Shown: piece by piece, positions 17,746 to 28,270 of the stretch
Position numbering within the stretch: the stretch's first letter is position 1
Layout: the number at the start of each line of letters is the position of its first letter
DNA from: Streptomyces wuyuanensis
GTDB taxonomy: Bacteria; Actinomycetota; Actinomycetes; Streptomycetales; Streptomycetaceae
Length of the DNA stretch: 64,000 nt
Reading direction: 5' to 3'
Assembly (NCBI RefSeq): GCF_900103455.1
Contig: NZ_FNHI01000007.1
Location: forward strand, 124,001-188,000
Translations under genes and position numbers: made by a program
The notes under the pieces: model-generated
What the model was told of the DNA's origin: nothing
Database searches by the model: none
The model's input: only the letters and a program-made list of their open reading frames with translations

Positions 17746-19104
17746 ATGGCCAATTTCTCCAAGTCGAGCGTGCCGCAGTTCTCCGTCGAGGTGTACCAGA
17801 ACGAGTTCCTGCCCGAGGGCGGGCGCGAGGTGAACGCGATCGTGACGGTCACCTCCACCGGCGGCGGCACGAGGGGCGGAGTTCCCCTCACCGGAGCTTC
17901 CGCTTCCCCCGCGTCCATACCCGGGCAGCGGACGGATGCCGCCGTGGTCGTGATGGTCGACTGCTCGGGCTCCATGGACTATCCGCCCACGAAGATGCGC
18001 AACGCGCGCGACGCCACGGCCGCGGCCATCGACACCCTGCGGGACGGCACGGCCTTCGCCGTGGTCTCGGGTACGCACACGGCGGCCGAGGTGTATCCGG
18101 GCGGCGGCCGGCTGGCGACCGCCGACGCGACGACACGGGCCGGGGCCAAGGAGGCGCTGCGAAGACTGAGCGCCGGCGGCGGCACCGCGATCGGCACCTG
18201 GCTGCGGCTGGCCGACCGGCTGCTCGGCGACGCCGACGTGTCCATCCGGCACGGAATCCTGCTCACCGACGGCCGCAACGAGCACGAGACCCCGGAGGAC
18301 CTGCGCGCCGCCCTGGACGCCTGCGCGGGCCGTTTCACCTGCGACGCACGCGGCGTGGGGACGGACTGGGAGGTGAAGGAGGTCACCGGCATCGCCTCCG
18401 CGCTGCTCGGCACGGCCGACATCGTCGCTGATCCGTCGGGGCTCGCCGCCGACTTCACAGGGATGATGGAGAACGCGATGGGCAAGGAGGTCGCGGACGT
18501 GGCTCTGCGGCTGTGGACGCCCGTCGGGGCCGAGATCGCGTTCGTCAAGCAGGTGGCGCCCACGGTCGAGGAACTGACCGGCCGACGCACGGAGGCGGGG
18601 CCCCGCGCCGGGGACTATCCGACCGGCTCGTGGGGCGACGAGTCCCGCGACTACCACGTGTGCGTGCGGGTGCCGGAGGCGGGCGTCGGCCGGGAGATGC
18701 TGGCGGCCCGGGCCTCTCTGATCATTCCGGATCCGGCCGGCGGCACCCCGCGGCCCCTCGCCCAGGGGCTCGTGCGGGCGGTGTGGACCGACGACATGGC
18801 GGCGTCTACCTCCATCAACCCCCAGGTCGCGCACTACACCGGCCAGGCCGAACTGGCACATGTCATTCAACAGGGGCTGGATGCGCGCAAGTCAGGCGAT
18901 TTCGACAGCGCCACCGCGAAACTCGGCCGCGCCGTACAACTGGCGGCGGCCTCCGGCAACGAGGACACTGCGAAGCTGCTGGCGAAGGTGGTCGACGTCG
19001 TCGACGCGACGACGGGTACTGTGCGGCTGAAGGCAAGGGTCACGGAAGCGGACGAGATGACACTCGAAACGCGCTCCACTAAGACAGTTCGCGTGAAGAA
19101 GTAG
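17746..19104 (+). CDS. von Willebrand factor A domain protein
   Basis: A 452-residue cytoplasmic protein (no signal). Residues 1-62 form a beta-rich lead-in. The VWA domain starts about residue 64 with AAVVVMVDCSGSMD, giving an intact MIDAS motif D72-x-S74-x-S76. After the VWA fold there is a beta-sandwich-like region (about 250-370) and a C-terminal helical segment of about 80 residues resembling a TPR or helical hairpin (LAHVIQQGLDARKSGDFDSATAKL). VWA proteins act as metal-dependent adaptors. Its place between a PP2C phosphatase and an FHA protein suggests a scaffold in phospho-signalling; partner not known. ATG start 17746 after GAGGAGCC. Confidence 0.88.
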   Translation: MANFSKSSVPQFSVEVYQNEFLPEGGREVNAIVTVTSTGGGTRGGVPLTGASASPASIPGQRTDAAVVVMVDCSGSMDYPPTKMRNARDATAAAIDTLRDGTAFAVVSGTHTAAEVYPGGGRLATADATTRAGAKEALRRLSAGGGTAIGTWLRLADRLLGDADVSIRHGILLTDGRNEHETPEDLRAALDACAGRFTCDARGVGTDWEVKEVTGIASALLGTADIVADPSGLAADFTGMMENAMGKEVADVALRLWTPVGAEIAFVKQVAPTVEELTGRRTEAGPRAGDYPTGSWGDESRDYHVCVRVPEAGVGREMLAARASLIIPDPAGGTPRPLAQGLVRAVWTDDMAASTSINPQVAHYTGQAELAHVIQQGLDARKSGDFDSATAKLGRAVQLAAASGNEDTAKLLAKVVDVVDATTGTVRLKARVTEADEMTLETRSTKTVRVKK

Positions 19105-19207
19105 AACACGCGGCGATCACAGCCCAGCCAACAGCAGTCGAGAAACGACAAAGAGCACAAAAGTGTCCGGCTCGCCGGCCGGACGGAGGAGAGGGGGAAG
19201 CGCCGAC

Positions 19208-20428
19208 ATGCCGACCTGCCCGAACGGACACCAGTCGGGTTCCGACGACTGGTGCGAGGTCTGCGGCCACCGCATGGCCGGGGCGGGGGCTCCGGCGGGC
19301 GCGGTACCGCCGCCACCCCCGCCGGCTCCTTCGCCGCCGCCCCCTCCGGGCTACGGCTACCCGGGGCCCGGCGACCCGAACGCCACGGCCCAGGCGGAGC
19401 TGTGCCCGCAGTGCCGTACGCCCCGCGAGCCGATGGCGCCGTTCTGCGAGGAGTGCCGCTGGAACTTCCTCACGAACACCGCGACGTCGTACACACCCGT
19501 GGCCCCGCCCCACCGGCCGGCCCCCGGCGGTCCGCCGCCCGGTCTGAACCTGCCGCCCGGCTTCCAGGCCCAGCAGCCGCCGCGCCCGCCGGACCCGTTC
19601 GAGTACCAGGGCTCGCGGCCCTCGCAGGTGAACCGGCCCGCCGAGCCGCTCGGCGGCGAACACCCGGCCCCCCGGCCTCCGCAGGGGGGACCGCCCGCGC
19701 CGCCGCCGTTCCCGCAGCCGGGTCCGTCCGGTTCCTCGGAGGTCTCCGAGTCGCCCGGACAGCAGCGTCCCCCCGGTCCGCCCGAGTTCGGCCGGCCCGG
19801 TCCGTCCGAGTTCAGCAGGCCGGGCCCGCCGCCGTCGCAGCCGCAGGGGTTCGCGTCCGGACCGCCGGCGCCTCCCGGCTTCCCGCAGGCCGTTCCGGCT
19901 CCGCCGCAGCAGCCGGTGGGCGACGACGACTGGATGATCTCCCCGCCCTCGCAGCCGCACGCGCCGCAGCACCCCGGTCAGCAGCAACCGGCGCCCCCGT
20001 CTCAGCAGGCTCCCTACGAGCCCGCGGGCTGGACGGCGGTCATCGCTCCCGACCGCGAGTACTTCATGGCGATGATGCAGCGCAGCGGCCCCGAGGCGGC
20101 CGGGCTGAACCTGCCCGCGTACTCGCCGGAGCAGCAGCTCGCTCTCTCCGGCGACCAGATCACCATCGGCCGTCGGCGGCACTCCACCGGCGAGTCGCCC
20201 GACATCGACCTCTCGGTGCCGCCGGAGGACCCGGGCGTCTCGCACAAGCACGCCGTGCTGGTCCAGCAGCCCGACGGCACCTGGGCGGTCGTCGACCAGA
20301 ACTCCACGAACGGCACCACGGTGAACGGCGGCGAGGACCCCATCCAGCCCTACGTCCCCGTCCCCCTGCGGGACGGCGACCGGGTGCACGTGGGCGCCTG
20401 GACGACGATCACCGTCCGCCGGGGCTGA
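19208..20428 (+). CDS. FHA-domain protein with two zinc ribbons
   Basis: A 406-residue protein. Two zinc ribbons lie at the N-terminus (CPNGH...CEVCG, residues 3-23, and CPQC...CEEC, about 66-82), then about 200 residues of Pro/Gln/Gly-rich linker, then a C-terminal FHA domain (about 315-406) with the phosphothreonine-reading residues in ITIGRRRHS, VSHKHA and NSTNGT. FHA domains bind phosphothreonine, so this is a likely reader or substrate of the PknG-type kinase. It is not a close GarA/OdhI match: it is much longer and lacks the short N-terminal ETTxx phosphorylation segment that I would expect. ATG at 19208 chosen because GGAGAGGGGG lies eight bases upstream; the upstream in-frame start at 19163 has no such site. 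Confidence 0.88.
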   Translation: MPTCPNGHQSGSDDWCEVCGHRMAGAGAPAGAVPPPPPPAPSPPPPPGYGYPGPGDPNATAQAELCPQCRTPREPMAPFCEECRWNFLTNTATSYTPVAPPHRPAPGGPPPGLNLPPGFQAQQPPRPPDPFEYQGSRPSQVNRPAEPLGGEHPAPRPPQGGPPAPPPFPQPGPSGSSEVSESPGQQRPPGPPEFGRPGPSEFSRPGPPPSQPQGFASGPPAPPGFPQAVPAPPQQPVGDDDWMISPPSQPHAPQHPGQQQPAPPSQQAPYEPAGWTAVIAPDREYFMAMMQRSGPEAAGLNLPAYSPEQQLALSGDQITIGRRRHSTGESPDIDLSVPPEDPGVSHKHAVLVQQPDGTWAVVDQNSTNGTTVNGGEDPIQPYVPVPLRDGDRVHVGAWTTITVRRG

Positions 20429-20777
20429 CGGCGGCCTCCGGACGCGGCCGGGCGCGTCGACGGGCCGGATGTACGGCCCTTCGGGGTCGTCCGGCCACGC
20501 CCACCGGCCGTTCCCGCCCACAGTGACCCCGAGTCGCTCCCGCTCCGGTCGGCCTTCGCGCCGCCGGAGCGGGGGCGCTTCGTGCGGCCCGGCACCCCCG
20601 CGGCCGGGGTGAGCACGGGAAGCCGGGGTCCCTTACCGCGCGCCCCGGTCCGCACCCCCTGTCCTGCGAGCCGGTGCGGGGCGAGCGTCCCGGGCGGGGA
20701 CTGCCGGGCCGGAGTGCCCTTCGGGCCGGGGTCCTAGGGCCCGGGTCCTCCTCCGGTCCGTCTGAGACCATGGAGCG
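20429..20777. other. Intergenic region after the FHA gene
   Basis: No gene seen in these 349 bases. They contain the terminator at 20535 and, to the right, the leader of the haemoglobin gene. Confidence 0.6.
20535..20580 (+). terminator. Terminator of the signalling block
   Basis: Arms 20535-20548 and 20564-20577 pair over 14 bases with one T:G pair around a 15-base loop, followed by CTTC. It lies 107 bases after the FHA stop codon. Confidence 0.65.
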
Positions 20778-21182
20778 GTGAACGAGATTCCGCGGGGCAC
20801 ACTTCAGGAGCAGACCTTCTACGAGCAGGTCGGCGGCGAGGAGACCTTCCGCCGCCTCGTGCGGCGTTTCTACGAGGGCGTCGCCGAGGACCCCCTGCTG
20901 CGCCCGATGTACCCCGAGGAGGACCTGGGCCCGGCCGAGGAGCGTCTGAGGCTGTTCCTGATGCAGTACTGGGGCGGCCCCCGCACCTACAGCGAGAACC
21001 GCGGCCACCCCCGTCTCCGCATGCGCCACGCCCCGTTCACCGTCGACAGCGCGGCGCACGACGCCTGGCTCAGGCACATGCGCGTCGCGGTCGACGAACT
21101 CGGCCTCTCGGAGGAGCACGAACGGCAGCTCTGGAACTACCTCACGTACGCCGCGGCCTCGATGGTGAACACGGCGGGCTGA
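20778..21182 (+). CDS. Group II truncated haemoglobin (trHbO type)
   Basis: A 134-residue 2-on-2 globin. Typical features: [19 protein letters not shown] with Tyr at B10, [24 protein letters not shown] carrying the proximal His (RMRHAPF), and W in the AHDAWLRHM helix (G8 Trp of group II). It binds haem and O2 or NO in the cytoplasm; group II members are usually tied to oxygen handling or redox/NO protection. GTG start at 20778 preceded by TGGAG. Single gene, bounded by terminator on the left and a 183-bp gap on the right. Confidence 0.9.
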   Translation: MNEIPRGTLQEQTFYEQVGGEETFRRLVRRFYEGVAEDPLLRPMYPEEDLGPAEERLRLFLMQYWGGPRTYSENRGHPRLRMRHAPFTVDSAAHDAWLRHMRVAVDELGLSEEHERQLWNYLTYAAASMVNTAG

Positions 21183-21365
21183 CACTCCCGGCGACTTGCA
21201 CGAAGCGTCACCACTCGGTCACTTCAGGCCACAGCTCGCCGACTTCCGGCCGTCTCGGCCCGGGGCCGTACCGGTTCACCGCACGCACCCCATAAGTTCA
21301 CAGCCGCAACACATCGAACGGGCATCCGCATCCGGCGGGTGCCCTCTTCCTGTGGAGGATTCGAC

Positions 21366-21713
21366 GTGCGTCGGGGAACCTTGCGAGCGGGAGCGGTACT
21401 GATCGGCGTGACCACGGCGTTGCTGGGCTCCAGCGCGGCGTACGGCGACAACTTCTACGTGTACCAGGGCGACGACTTCGGGTTCATCACGTACAACCAC
21501 AGGGCCGCGGGCGCCTGCGACCGGGAGGCCGACGGCTTCAACGTCTACGCGAACTTCAAGCGCACCGTCCCGAACACGGTCGCCCGCGTCGAGGAGAGGG
21601 ACGGCTACTGCAAGACCTCGACGACCGGCACCTACCCGGTCTACCGGATCCAGGCCTGCGAGAACATCCCCGTCTTCCCGGACGCCTGTTCCGCCTGGAA
21701 GCAGCACCCGTAG
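21366..21713 (+). CDS. Small secreted protein, unknown function
   Basis: A 115-residue pre-protein with a clear signal peptide (RRGTLRAGAVLIGVTTALLG, cleavage probably after SSAAYG near residue 26). The mature part of about 89 residues is rich in Tyr, Asp and Asn and has four cysteines (GACDREADG, DGYCKTS, QACENIP, DACSAW), so two disulfides are likely. It resembles small streptomycete secreted proteins of unknown role. GTG start at 21366 follows GGAGGA by seven bases. Only two bases separate its stop from the ABC ATPase gene, so expression of the two is coupled. Confidence 0.75.
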   Translation: MRRGTLRAGAVLIGVTTALLGSSAAYGDNFYVYQGDDFGFITYNHRAAGACDREADGFNVYANFKRTVPNTVARVEERDGYCKTSTTGTYPVYRIQACENIPVFPDACSAWKQHP

Positions 21714-21715
21714 CC

Positions 21716-22444
21716 ATGAGCGAGCCCACCCTGGAGGTCCGGGGCCTCACCTGCTCGATCGGGCGGCGCACGCTGCTGCGGGAGACGGATCTGACCGCCC
21801 CGGCGGGAACCTCCCTGTCCGTCACGGGACCGAGCGGCAGCGGCAAGTCCACGCTGTTGTCGTGCATCGCCGGGCTGCACACCCCGCAGGCCGGGACCAT
21901 CAGGGTGGGCGGTACGGACATCGCCGCGCTGCGGCCCTCGCGGGCCGCGGCGTGGCGGCTCCACACGATCGGCTTCGTGTACCAGTTCGGCGAACTGCTC
22001 CCGGAGTTGAGCGCGGTCGAGAACGCGGCGCTCCCCCTGCTGATCGCCGGCCGGGGGCGGCGGGAGGCGTACGGCGCCGCGGAGAGCCTCCTCGGCGAGC
22101 TCGGCGTCGGCGAGATCGCCGACTCGCCCGCGAGCGTGCTGTCCGGCGGCGAGCGCCAGCGCGTCGCGGTGGCCAGGGCCCTGTCCACCCGACCGCCGCT
22201 GATCCTCGCGGACGAGCCGACGGGCGCCCTGGACGAGAGCACCACCGACGACGTCTGCGAGACGCTGTTCGGCCTGCCCGCCCGGTACGGCTGCGCGCTG
22301 GTCGTGGTGACGCACAACCCGGTGGTCGCCCACCGCGCCGACCTCCGGCTGACCCTGCGCGGAGGCGCCTTGCACTCCCCTCCGGAATCGGCGCCCGGCT
22401 CGACGCCCGACTCCGCGACCGACACGACGACGGCGGGGGCATGA
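21716..22444 (+). CDS. ABC transporter ATP-binding protein (MacB/LolD/BceA type)
   Basis: A 242-residue ATPase. Walker A is GPSGSGKST, the Q-loop region YQFGELLPELSAVEN, the signature VLSGGERQRVAVARAL, Walker B PLILADEPTGALDE and the switch His in VVVTHNP. This subfamily pairs with FtsX-like permeases in export, lipoprotein release or peptide-antibiotic detoxification. Its stop overlaps the ATG of the permease gene. The small secreted protein gene lies just upstream. Confidence 0.9.
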   Translation: MSEPTLEVRGLTCSIGRRTLLRETDLTAPAGTSLSVTGPSGSGKSTLLSCIAGLHTPQAGTIRVGGTDIAALRPSRAAAWRLHTIGFVYQFGELLPELSAVENAALPLLIAGRGRREAYGAAESLLGELGVGEIADSPASVLSGGERQRVAVARALSTRPPLILADEPTGALDESTTDDVCETLFGLPARYGCALVVVTHNPVVAHRADLRLTLRGGALHSPPESAPGSTPDSATDTTTAGA

Positions 22445-24642
22445 CGAGGGCCACCCGGCGCGGCGCCACGGCCCAGTTCCTCTCGCTGGGGCGCCGGCTT
22501 TCGCCCGCTCGCCGGGACCCGCGCAACCTGCTCCAGGCGCTCTGCCTGGCCCTCGCCGCGATGGGCACCACCCTGCTGGTCTGGGGGCTGCAGGCCGCCG
22601 ACGCCGCGTACGACGGCCGGGACGCGAGGACATCGGCCCGCCAGCCGGTGCGCGCCGCGGCCGAGCCGGGCGCACGCGCCACCGCGCGGTGGTGGGACAG
22701 CCGTGACGTCGCCGGCGACAGGAGCTTCTCCGTCGTCACCATCGAGCCCCTGGCAGCGGACGCCCCGCTTCCGCCGGGGCTGCCGCGCTGGCCGGAGCCC
22801 GGCGAGGCGTTCGTCTCCCCCGCGCTGCTGGAAGCAGTGCCGGCCGCGGCCACGCGTTACGGGAAGCGGGCGGGGACGATCGCCGCGAGCGGGCTTGCCG
22901 AGCCCTCCGAGTACCTCGTGTACCGCAGGCCGCCGCGCGGGACCTCGGTCTCCGCCGGACCCGGTGGCATCGCCGGAATCGTCGGCTACGGCACGCCGCT
23001 CCCGGAGGTCTCCGACTTCGGCAGCCAGTCCTTCGACCGAGCGGAATCCGACGTCCAGTTGCTGCTGGCGCCCCTGCTCGGGCTGCCCGTCGGGGTCCTT
23101 CTCGTCACCGCCTCCAGGCTCGGCGCCCGGCAGCGCGACCGGCGGCTCGCGGTGCTGCACGCCATCGGTGCCGGGCGGTCCGTACGTGCGCGGGTCGCCG
23201 TCGGCGAGTGCCTGCGGCCTCTGGCCCTGGGCACCGCCGCCGCGGGCGTAGCCCTGATGGTCGTGACCGTGACCGGCGTACGGCTGCCGGTCACCGGCCA
23301 CGAGATCGCGGCGGCCGATCTCGCGCCGCTGCGCCTGTGGTTCCCGCTCGCCCTGCTGCCGGCCCTGACGGCCCTGTGCCTGTCGTTCGCGGCACTGCAT
23401 CTGCGCATCCTTCCCGCCGGGGGCAACCGCCCGCGGCCGGCGCGGGACCGGCCGTCCGCCTGGCCCGGGTACCTCTGCGGCATCGGCACCCTGCTGGCCC
23501 TGTGGGGAGCGATGATCGGGCATCTGCCGGGCGTTCGGATCTTCATGCTCGGCCTGATCCTCGCCATGGCCGGGCTTCCGCCGCTGCTGGGAAGGGCCGC
23601 GGCCCGGGCGGCCGTACGGCTGACCACGAGCGGCAGGGGCGACGCCGCCCGGCTGATCGGAGGGCGCTGGGCATCGGCCCATCCCGGGGCCGTCGCCCGC
23701 TCCTGCGCCTCGCTCGCCGTGCTGCTGGGCCTGCTGACCCAGGTCCAGGTCCTGATCACGGAGTTGACGTCGGAAGCCCGGCACGCCACGGCGCTCGCCG
23801 AGCGGCTGGACGGCAGGCTGCTCCACGTCTCCACCGGGACCGGCGACGAGCGGGCGCACGCCGGGTTCCTGGCGGCCCTGGGCCGCGGGGACCGGGTGCT
23901 GCGCCTGGAACCGGGGACGGGCGGCGCTCCACCCGTGCTCGTCGGGCACTGCCGCGACCTGGCGGCCCTCGCTCCCCTGTCCGCCTGTCCCGGCACCGAA
24001 CCCGCCCCGGCCGCGCAGGCGTTCCGGGAGCGCACCGCCCGCACCGAGGCGCTGCGCTGGATGAGCTTCGGGGACGTGAACGTCCGGGCGGCCGCGTCCC
24101 GCTCCCAACTGACCGGCGGGGAAGGCGACTACGTCGTGCTGACCCAGAGGCCCGACGGCCGGGAGCACGTCAGCCGCGTGGCGTTCGCGACGCTCGCCGC
24201 CCCGTCGGTGGAGGTGCCCGGCGACGAGTACGTCATCGGCGCAACGGCCCGTGCCCGTATCGCCGGCTGGGTCCTGCTCCTCGCCGCCCCTGGCTTCACC
24301 CTCCTCGCGCTCACCGGTGCCGTGGGACTGCTGCACGCCTACCTCGACCGCGCCGACGAACTGCGCCCGCTGGCCGGCTACACCTCGGGCGCACGGTTCC
24401 ATCTGCGGACCGCGTGGTGGGGCATGGGCGTGCCGATGGCCTGCGCACTGGCCCTGGCGACGGCGTTCGCAGGGCTGCTCGGGGCCGTCAACCTCGCGTT
24501 CCTGGCCCCGTCGGGCGACTCCCCGCTCCCGCTGCTCACGGGCGGGCTGGTGGCGGCAGTCGTGCTGTGCACGGGGGCGACCGTGGCCGGCGGACTGCTG
24601 TCGAGCCGCTTCACCCACCGGTGGGTGCCACGCGGCGACTGA
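22441..24642 (+). CDS. FtsX-like ABC permease
   Basis: A 733-residue membrane protein partner of the preceding ATPase. TM1 (NLLQALCLALAAMGTTLLVWGL) is followed by an extracytoplasmic domain, then a first TM bundle (LLLAPLLGLPVGVLLVTASRLGARQRDRRLAVLHAIGA is the FtsX core motif region), a central TM section, a second extracytoplasmic domain and a final three-helix bundle repeating the FtsX pattern. No two-component system of the BceRS type is adjacent. Possible roles are export or sensing of a peptide or the small secreted protein; not decidable from sequence. ATG at 22441 overlaps the ATPase stop (ATGA). Confidence 0.85.
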   Translation: MTRATRRGATAQFLSLGRRLSPARRDPRNLLQALCLALAAMGTTLLVWGLQAADAAYDGRDARTSARQPVRAAAEPGARATARWWDSRDVAGDRSFSVVTIEPLAADAPLPPGLPRWPEPGEAFVSPALLEAVPAAATRYGKRAGTIAASGLAEPSEYLVYRRPPRGTSVSAGPGGIAGIVGYGTPLPEVSDFGSQSFDRAESDVQLLLAPLLGLPVGVLLVTASRLGARQRDRRLAVLHAIGAGRSVRARVAVGECLRPLALGTAAAGVALMVVTVTGVRLPVTGHEIAAADLAPLRLWFPLALLPALTALCLSFAALHLRILPAGGNRPRPARDRPSAWPGYLCGIGTLLALWGAMIGHLPGVRIFMLGLILAMAGLPPLLGRAAARAAVRLTTSGRGDAARLIGGRWASAHPGAVARSCASLAVLLGLLTQVQVLITELTSEARHATALAERLDGRLLHVSTGTGDERAHAGFLAALGRGDRVLRLEPGTGGAPPVLVGHCRDLAALAPLSACPGTEPAPAAQAFRERTARTEALRWMSFGDVNVRAAASRSQLTGGEGDYVVLTQRPDGREHVSRVAFATLAAPSVEVPGDEYVIGATARARIAGWVLLLAAPGFTLLALTGAVGLLHAYLDRADELRPLAGYTSGARFHLRTAWWGMGVPMACALALATAFAGLLGAVNLAFLAPSGDSPLPLLTGGLVAAVVLCTGATVAGGLLSSRFTHRWVPRGD

Positions 24643-24987
24643 CCGGGCGCCTTCACCATCGGCCGGTGCCACGCGTCGGCCCGGGGAGCCGGGAGGGGTG
24701 CGATGGGGCGGGTGCGGTGGGGCGGGTGCCGCGGCAGCGGTGGGGGGTGGGGGTGAGGCGCCGAGGCCGTGGCAGGGCTGTCGGGCGGGACCGTGGGCCG
24801 GGGACGAGGGTTGCCAGGGGGCCGAACATGAGCCGGGACCAAGCACGAGCCGGGGCCGCACGTGAGCCGTGGGGAAGCACGAACCGGGGCCGAGCACGAG
24901 CCCGGGGCCGAACGTGTGCCCGGGGCCCGGCCGGTGAACCTGCCCCGAGCCGGAACGGGACCGCGGCCGAGGCCGGGCGGGTGGGAA
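24643..24987. other. Gene-free region between convergent genes, with repeats
   Basis: No credible gene in these 345 bases between the FtsX-like permease and a minus-strand gene. The right half holds six degenerate 17-18-bp repeats (24828-24930). I see no convincing terminator hairpin. Confidence 0.6.
24828..24930 (+). repeat. Six tandem degenerate copies of a 17-18-bp repeat
   Basis: Units start at 24828, 24845, 24862, 24879, 24896 and 24914. The consensus is about ACGAGCCGGGGCCGAGC; unit five is 18 bases long, the others 17. It lies between convergent genes. Confidence 0.8.
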
Positions 24988-25656
24988 TCAGGCCGGGGTG
25001 ACGTTCAGCGCGCCGAGTCCCGCCCTGCGCACCGCGATCGAGCCGAACGGCGTGCGCAGCCGGAGCCAGCCGCCCGCGGCCAGAAGTGCGGCGTCCGGGA
25101 CGCTCTCCGGGGTGGGGCGCAGGAAGCCCAGCGACTGCGCGGCGTGCACGGCCCGCAGCGGCAGGCCCGTGTCGTCGAGGGTCCGGGACCAGATCTCGCG
25201 GCCGATGCGGTCGCGCTCGGCCCGGGTACGCCGCTCGACGGGCAACGCCTCGTCACGGGCTCGGAATTCGGCGACCGCGGCGGCCACCGCACTCCGCATC
25301 CGGTCGACAGCGGGCAGGCCGGGGAGCTCTCGCCAGCCTCCCCGGGGAGGCAGCACACCGGCCCACGGCGGTCCGGTGACTGCGGGCGGCACGGCGAGCG
25401 CCGAGCCCTCGACGGATTCGAGCAGTTCACCCGCGGACACGGTGGTGTCCAACTCGACGGGCTCCGCCAGCCGCGCCGTCCGGATCGCGAGGACCTCGAA
25501 CGACGGCGGCCGGCCGAACACGGCGAGCGCTCCGCCACCGGCCTGCAACCGCACCGCGGCGGCCCGGTCGTAGTGGATCAGCCGACCGAGGAAGGCGGCG
25601 AGGTCCGCCGCCTCCCGGGCATCGGCCAGCCGAAGGGTCTGCACGGGTGCAGTCAT
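24988..25656 (-). CDS. Hypothetical conserved protein
   Basis: A 222-residue soluble protein that I cannot assign. It begins VQTLRLADAREAADLAAFLGRLIHYDRAAAVRLQAGGG, which has the look of a mixed alpha/beta domain, and ends with GWLRLRTPFGSIAVRRAG. No signal peptide, membrane segment or catalytic motif is evident. Its ATG overlaps the stop of the thioesterase gene (ATGA), so it is translationally coupled to the ettA-thioesterase unit. Coding bias (strong G/C at third positions) supports it as real. Confidence 0.7.
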   Translation of the reverse strand: MTAPVQTLRLADAREAADLAAFLGRLIHYDRAAAVRLQAGGGALAVFGRPPSFEVLAIRTARLAEPVELDTTVSAGELLESVEGSALAVPPAVTGPPWAGVLPPRGGWRELPGLPAVDRMRSAVAAAVAEFRARDEALPVERRTRAERDRIGREIWSRTLDDTGLPLRAVHAAQSLGFLRPTPESVPDAALLAAGGWLRLRTPFGSIAVRRAGLGALNVTPA

Positions 25657-26084
25657 GCCGCGAGCGCGTCCTTCACGCCTTCGTCCAGGTACTCCTGGAG
25701 GAATGACTTCTCCTCGGCGCTGATTCGACGCGGGCGCCCGGCCGCCAGGTCGTACGGGACGACGACGGTCGAGGCCCGGACGTACACCTGGTCCGGGTCC
25801 TTGATCTCGTAGGCGATCGTGAGCGATGCCGCGCCGATCTTCGTCACCCAGGACTCGACGGTCACCGGCTCATGACGGTGCACGAGCGGACGTACGTAGT
25901 CGATCTCATGACGGGCCACGACGGACCCGCCGGAGAACGACGGCGAGCCGTTCCCCGGCGCCAGCCGGAACATGAAGTCGATGCGGGCCTCCTCCAGGTA
26001 GCGGAGGAAGACCACATTGTTGACGTGCCCGAAGGCATCCATGTCCGACCAGCGCAGGGGACAGCTGTAGATATGGCGAGCCAC
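25653..26084 (-). CDS. Hotdog-fold acyl-CoA thioesterase (4HBT family)
   Basis: A 143-residue thioesterase. The catalytic loop is RWSDMDAFGHVNNVVFLRYLEEAR near residues 12-34, with the conserved Asp and HVNN of the 4-hydroxybenzoyl-CoA/YbgC group. It hydrolyses acyl-CoA; chain length cannot be told. GTG start at 26084, twelve bases after the EttA stop on the same strand, so it is co-transcribed with ettA. Confidence 0.88.
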   Translation of the reverse strand: MARHIYSCPLRWSDMDAFGHVNNVVFLRYLEEARIDFMFRLAPGNGSPSFSGGSVVARHEIDYVRPLVHRHEPVTVESWVTKIGAASLTIAYEIKDPDQVYVRASTVVVPYDLAAGRPRRISAEEKSFLQEYLDEGVKDALAA

Positions 26085-26096
26085 TTGCTGCCTGCC

Positions 26097-27761
<1,665 letters not shown>

Positions 27762-28211
27762 GAGAAACCGTCCGGCAATCAGTGAGTGGGCAGATACACC
27801 CCATCTTGCCTGACCGCCACCCCTGGAACGAAACCCGTCCGGCCAAGGGCCCCTGACCTGGCACTCCGCACCTCGTCCGCGTCGCAGACCGGTGACTGAC
27901 CGTCGCCGGCGACCGCCACCCGGCACCCCCGCCCGGCAGCCTCGCACGGCCCGCGGCCGGTCCGGGGCAGGCCAGTACTGGCCACTCCTCTTCTGCCCCC
28001 GCTCCGCCCCTTCCCCTCTCGACGGACTCGCTGGCGCTCCCTTCCCGCGGCAGCCGAGCACGGAAAGCCACCCACCGTGAAAACATGTGCGCGTACGGTC
28101 AAGATCAGGCGGGGCGCCCTGGCTCGTCCCCCCGGCGACCGCTCCGCCGGCGGCTGCGGAGTGATCAAGACAACGCCCACCAGGGCGATGCCGACCGGCC
28201 CCGCGCGGCCC

Positions 28212-28270
28212 TGACGGGTCGACGGGTCCGGCGGGTCCGACGGGTCTGACGGGTCTGACGGGTCCGAGGG
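28212..28270 (+). repeat. Short tandem repeats of a GACGGGTCY unit
   Basis: Five to six imperfect copies of a 9-10-bp unit (GACGGGTCC/GACGGGTCT). Read on the minus strand they would encode a collagen-like Gly-Pro run, but this lies upstream of the true ettA start and is not a gene. Confidence 0.7.

Noticed and set aside
19208..20428. FHA protein as a direct GarA/OdhI orthologue
   Set aside because: Far longer, with zinc ribbons and a Pro-rich linker, and lacking the N-terminal regulatory Thr motif; only a functional analogy is reasonable.
21556..24897. Very long open frame (over 1,100 codons) on the minus strand
   Set aside because: It is antisense to the ABC ATPase and permease genes, which have clear motifs; the translation is low complexity (Gly/Arg/Ala/Gln) as expected from GC-rich DNA.
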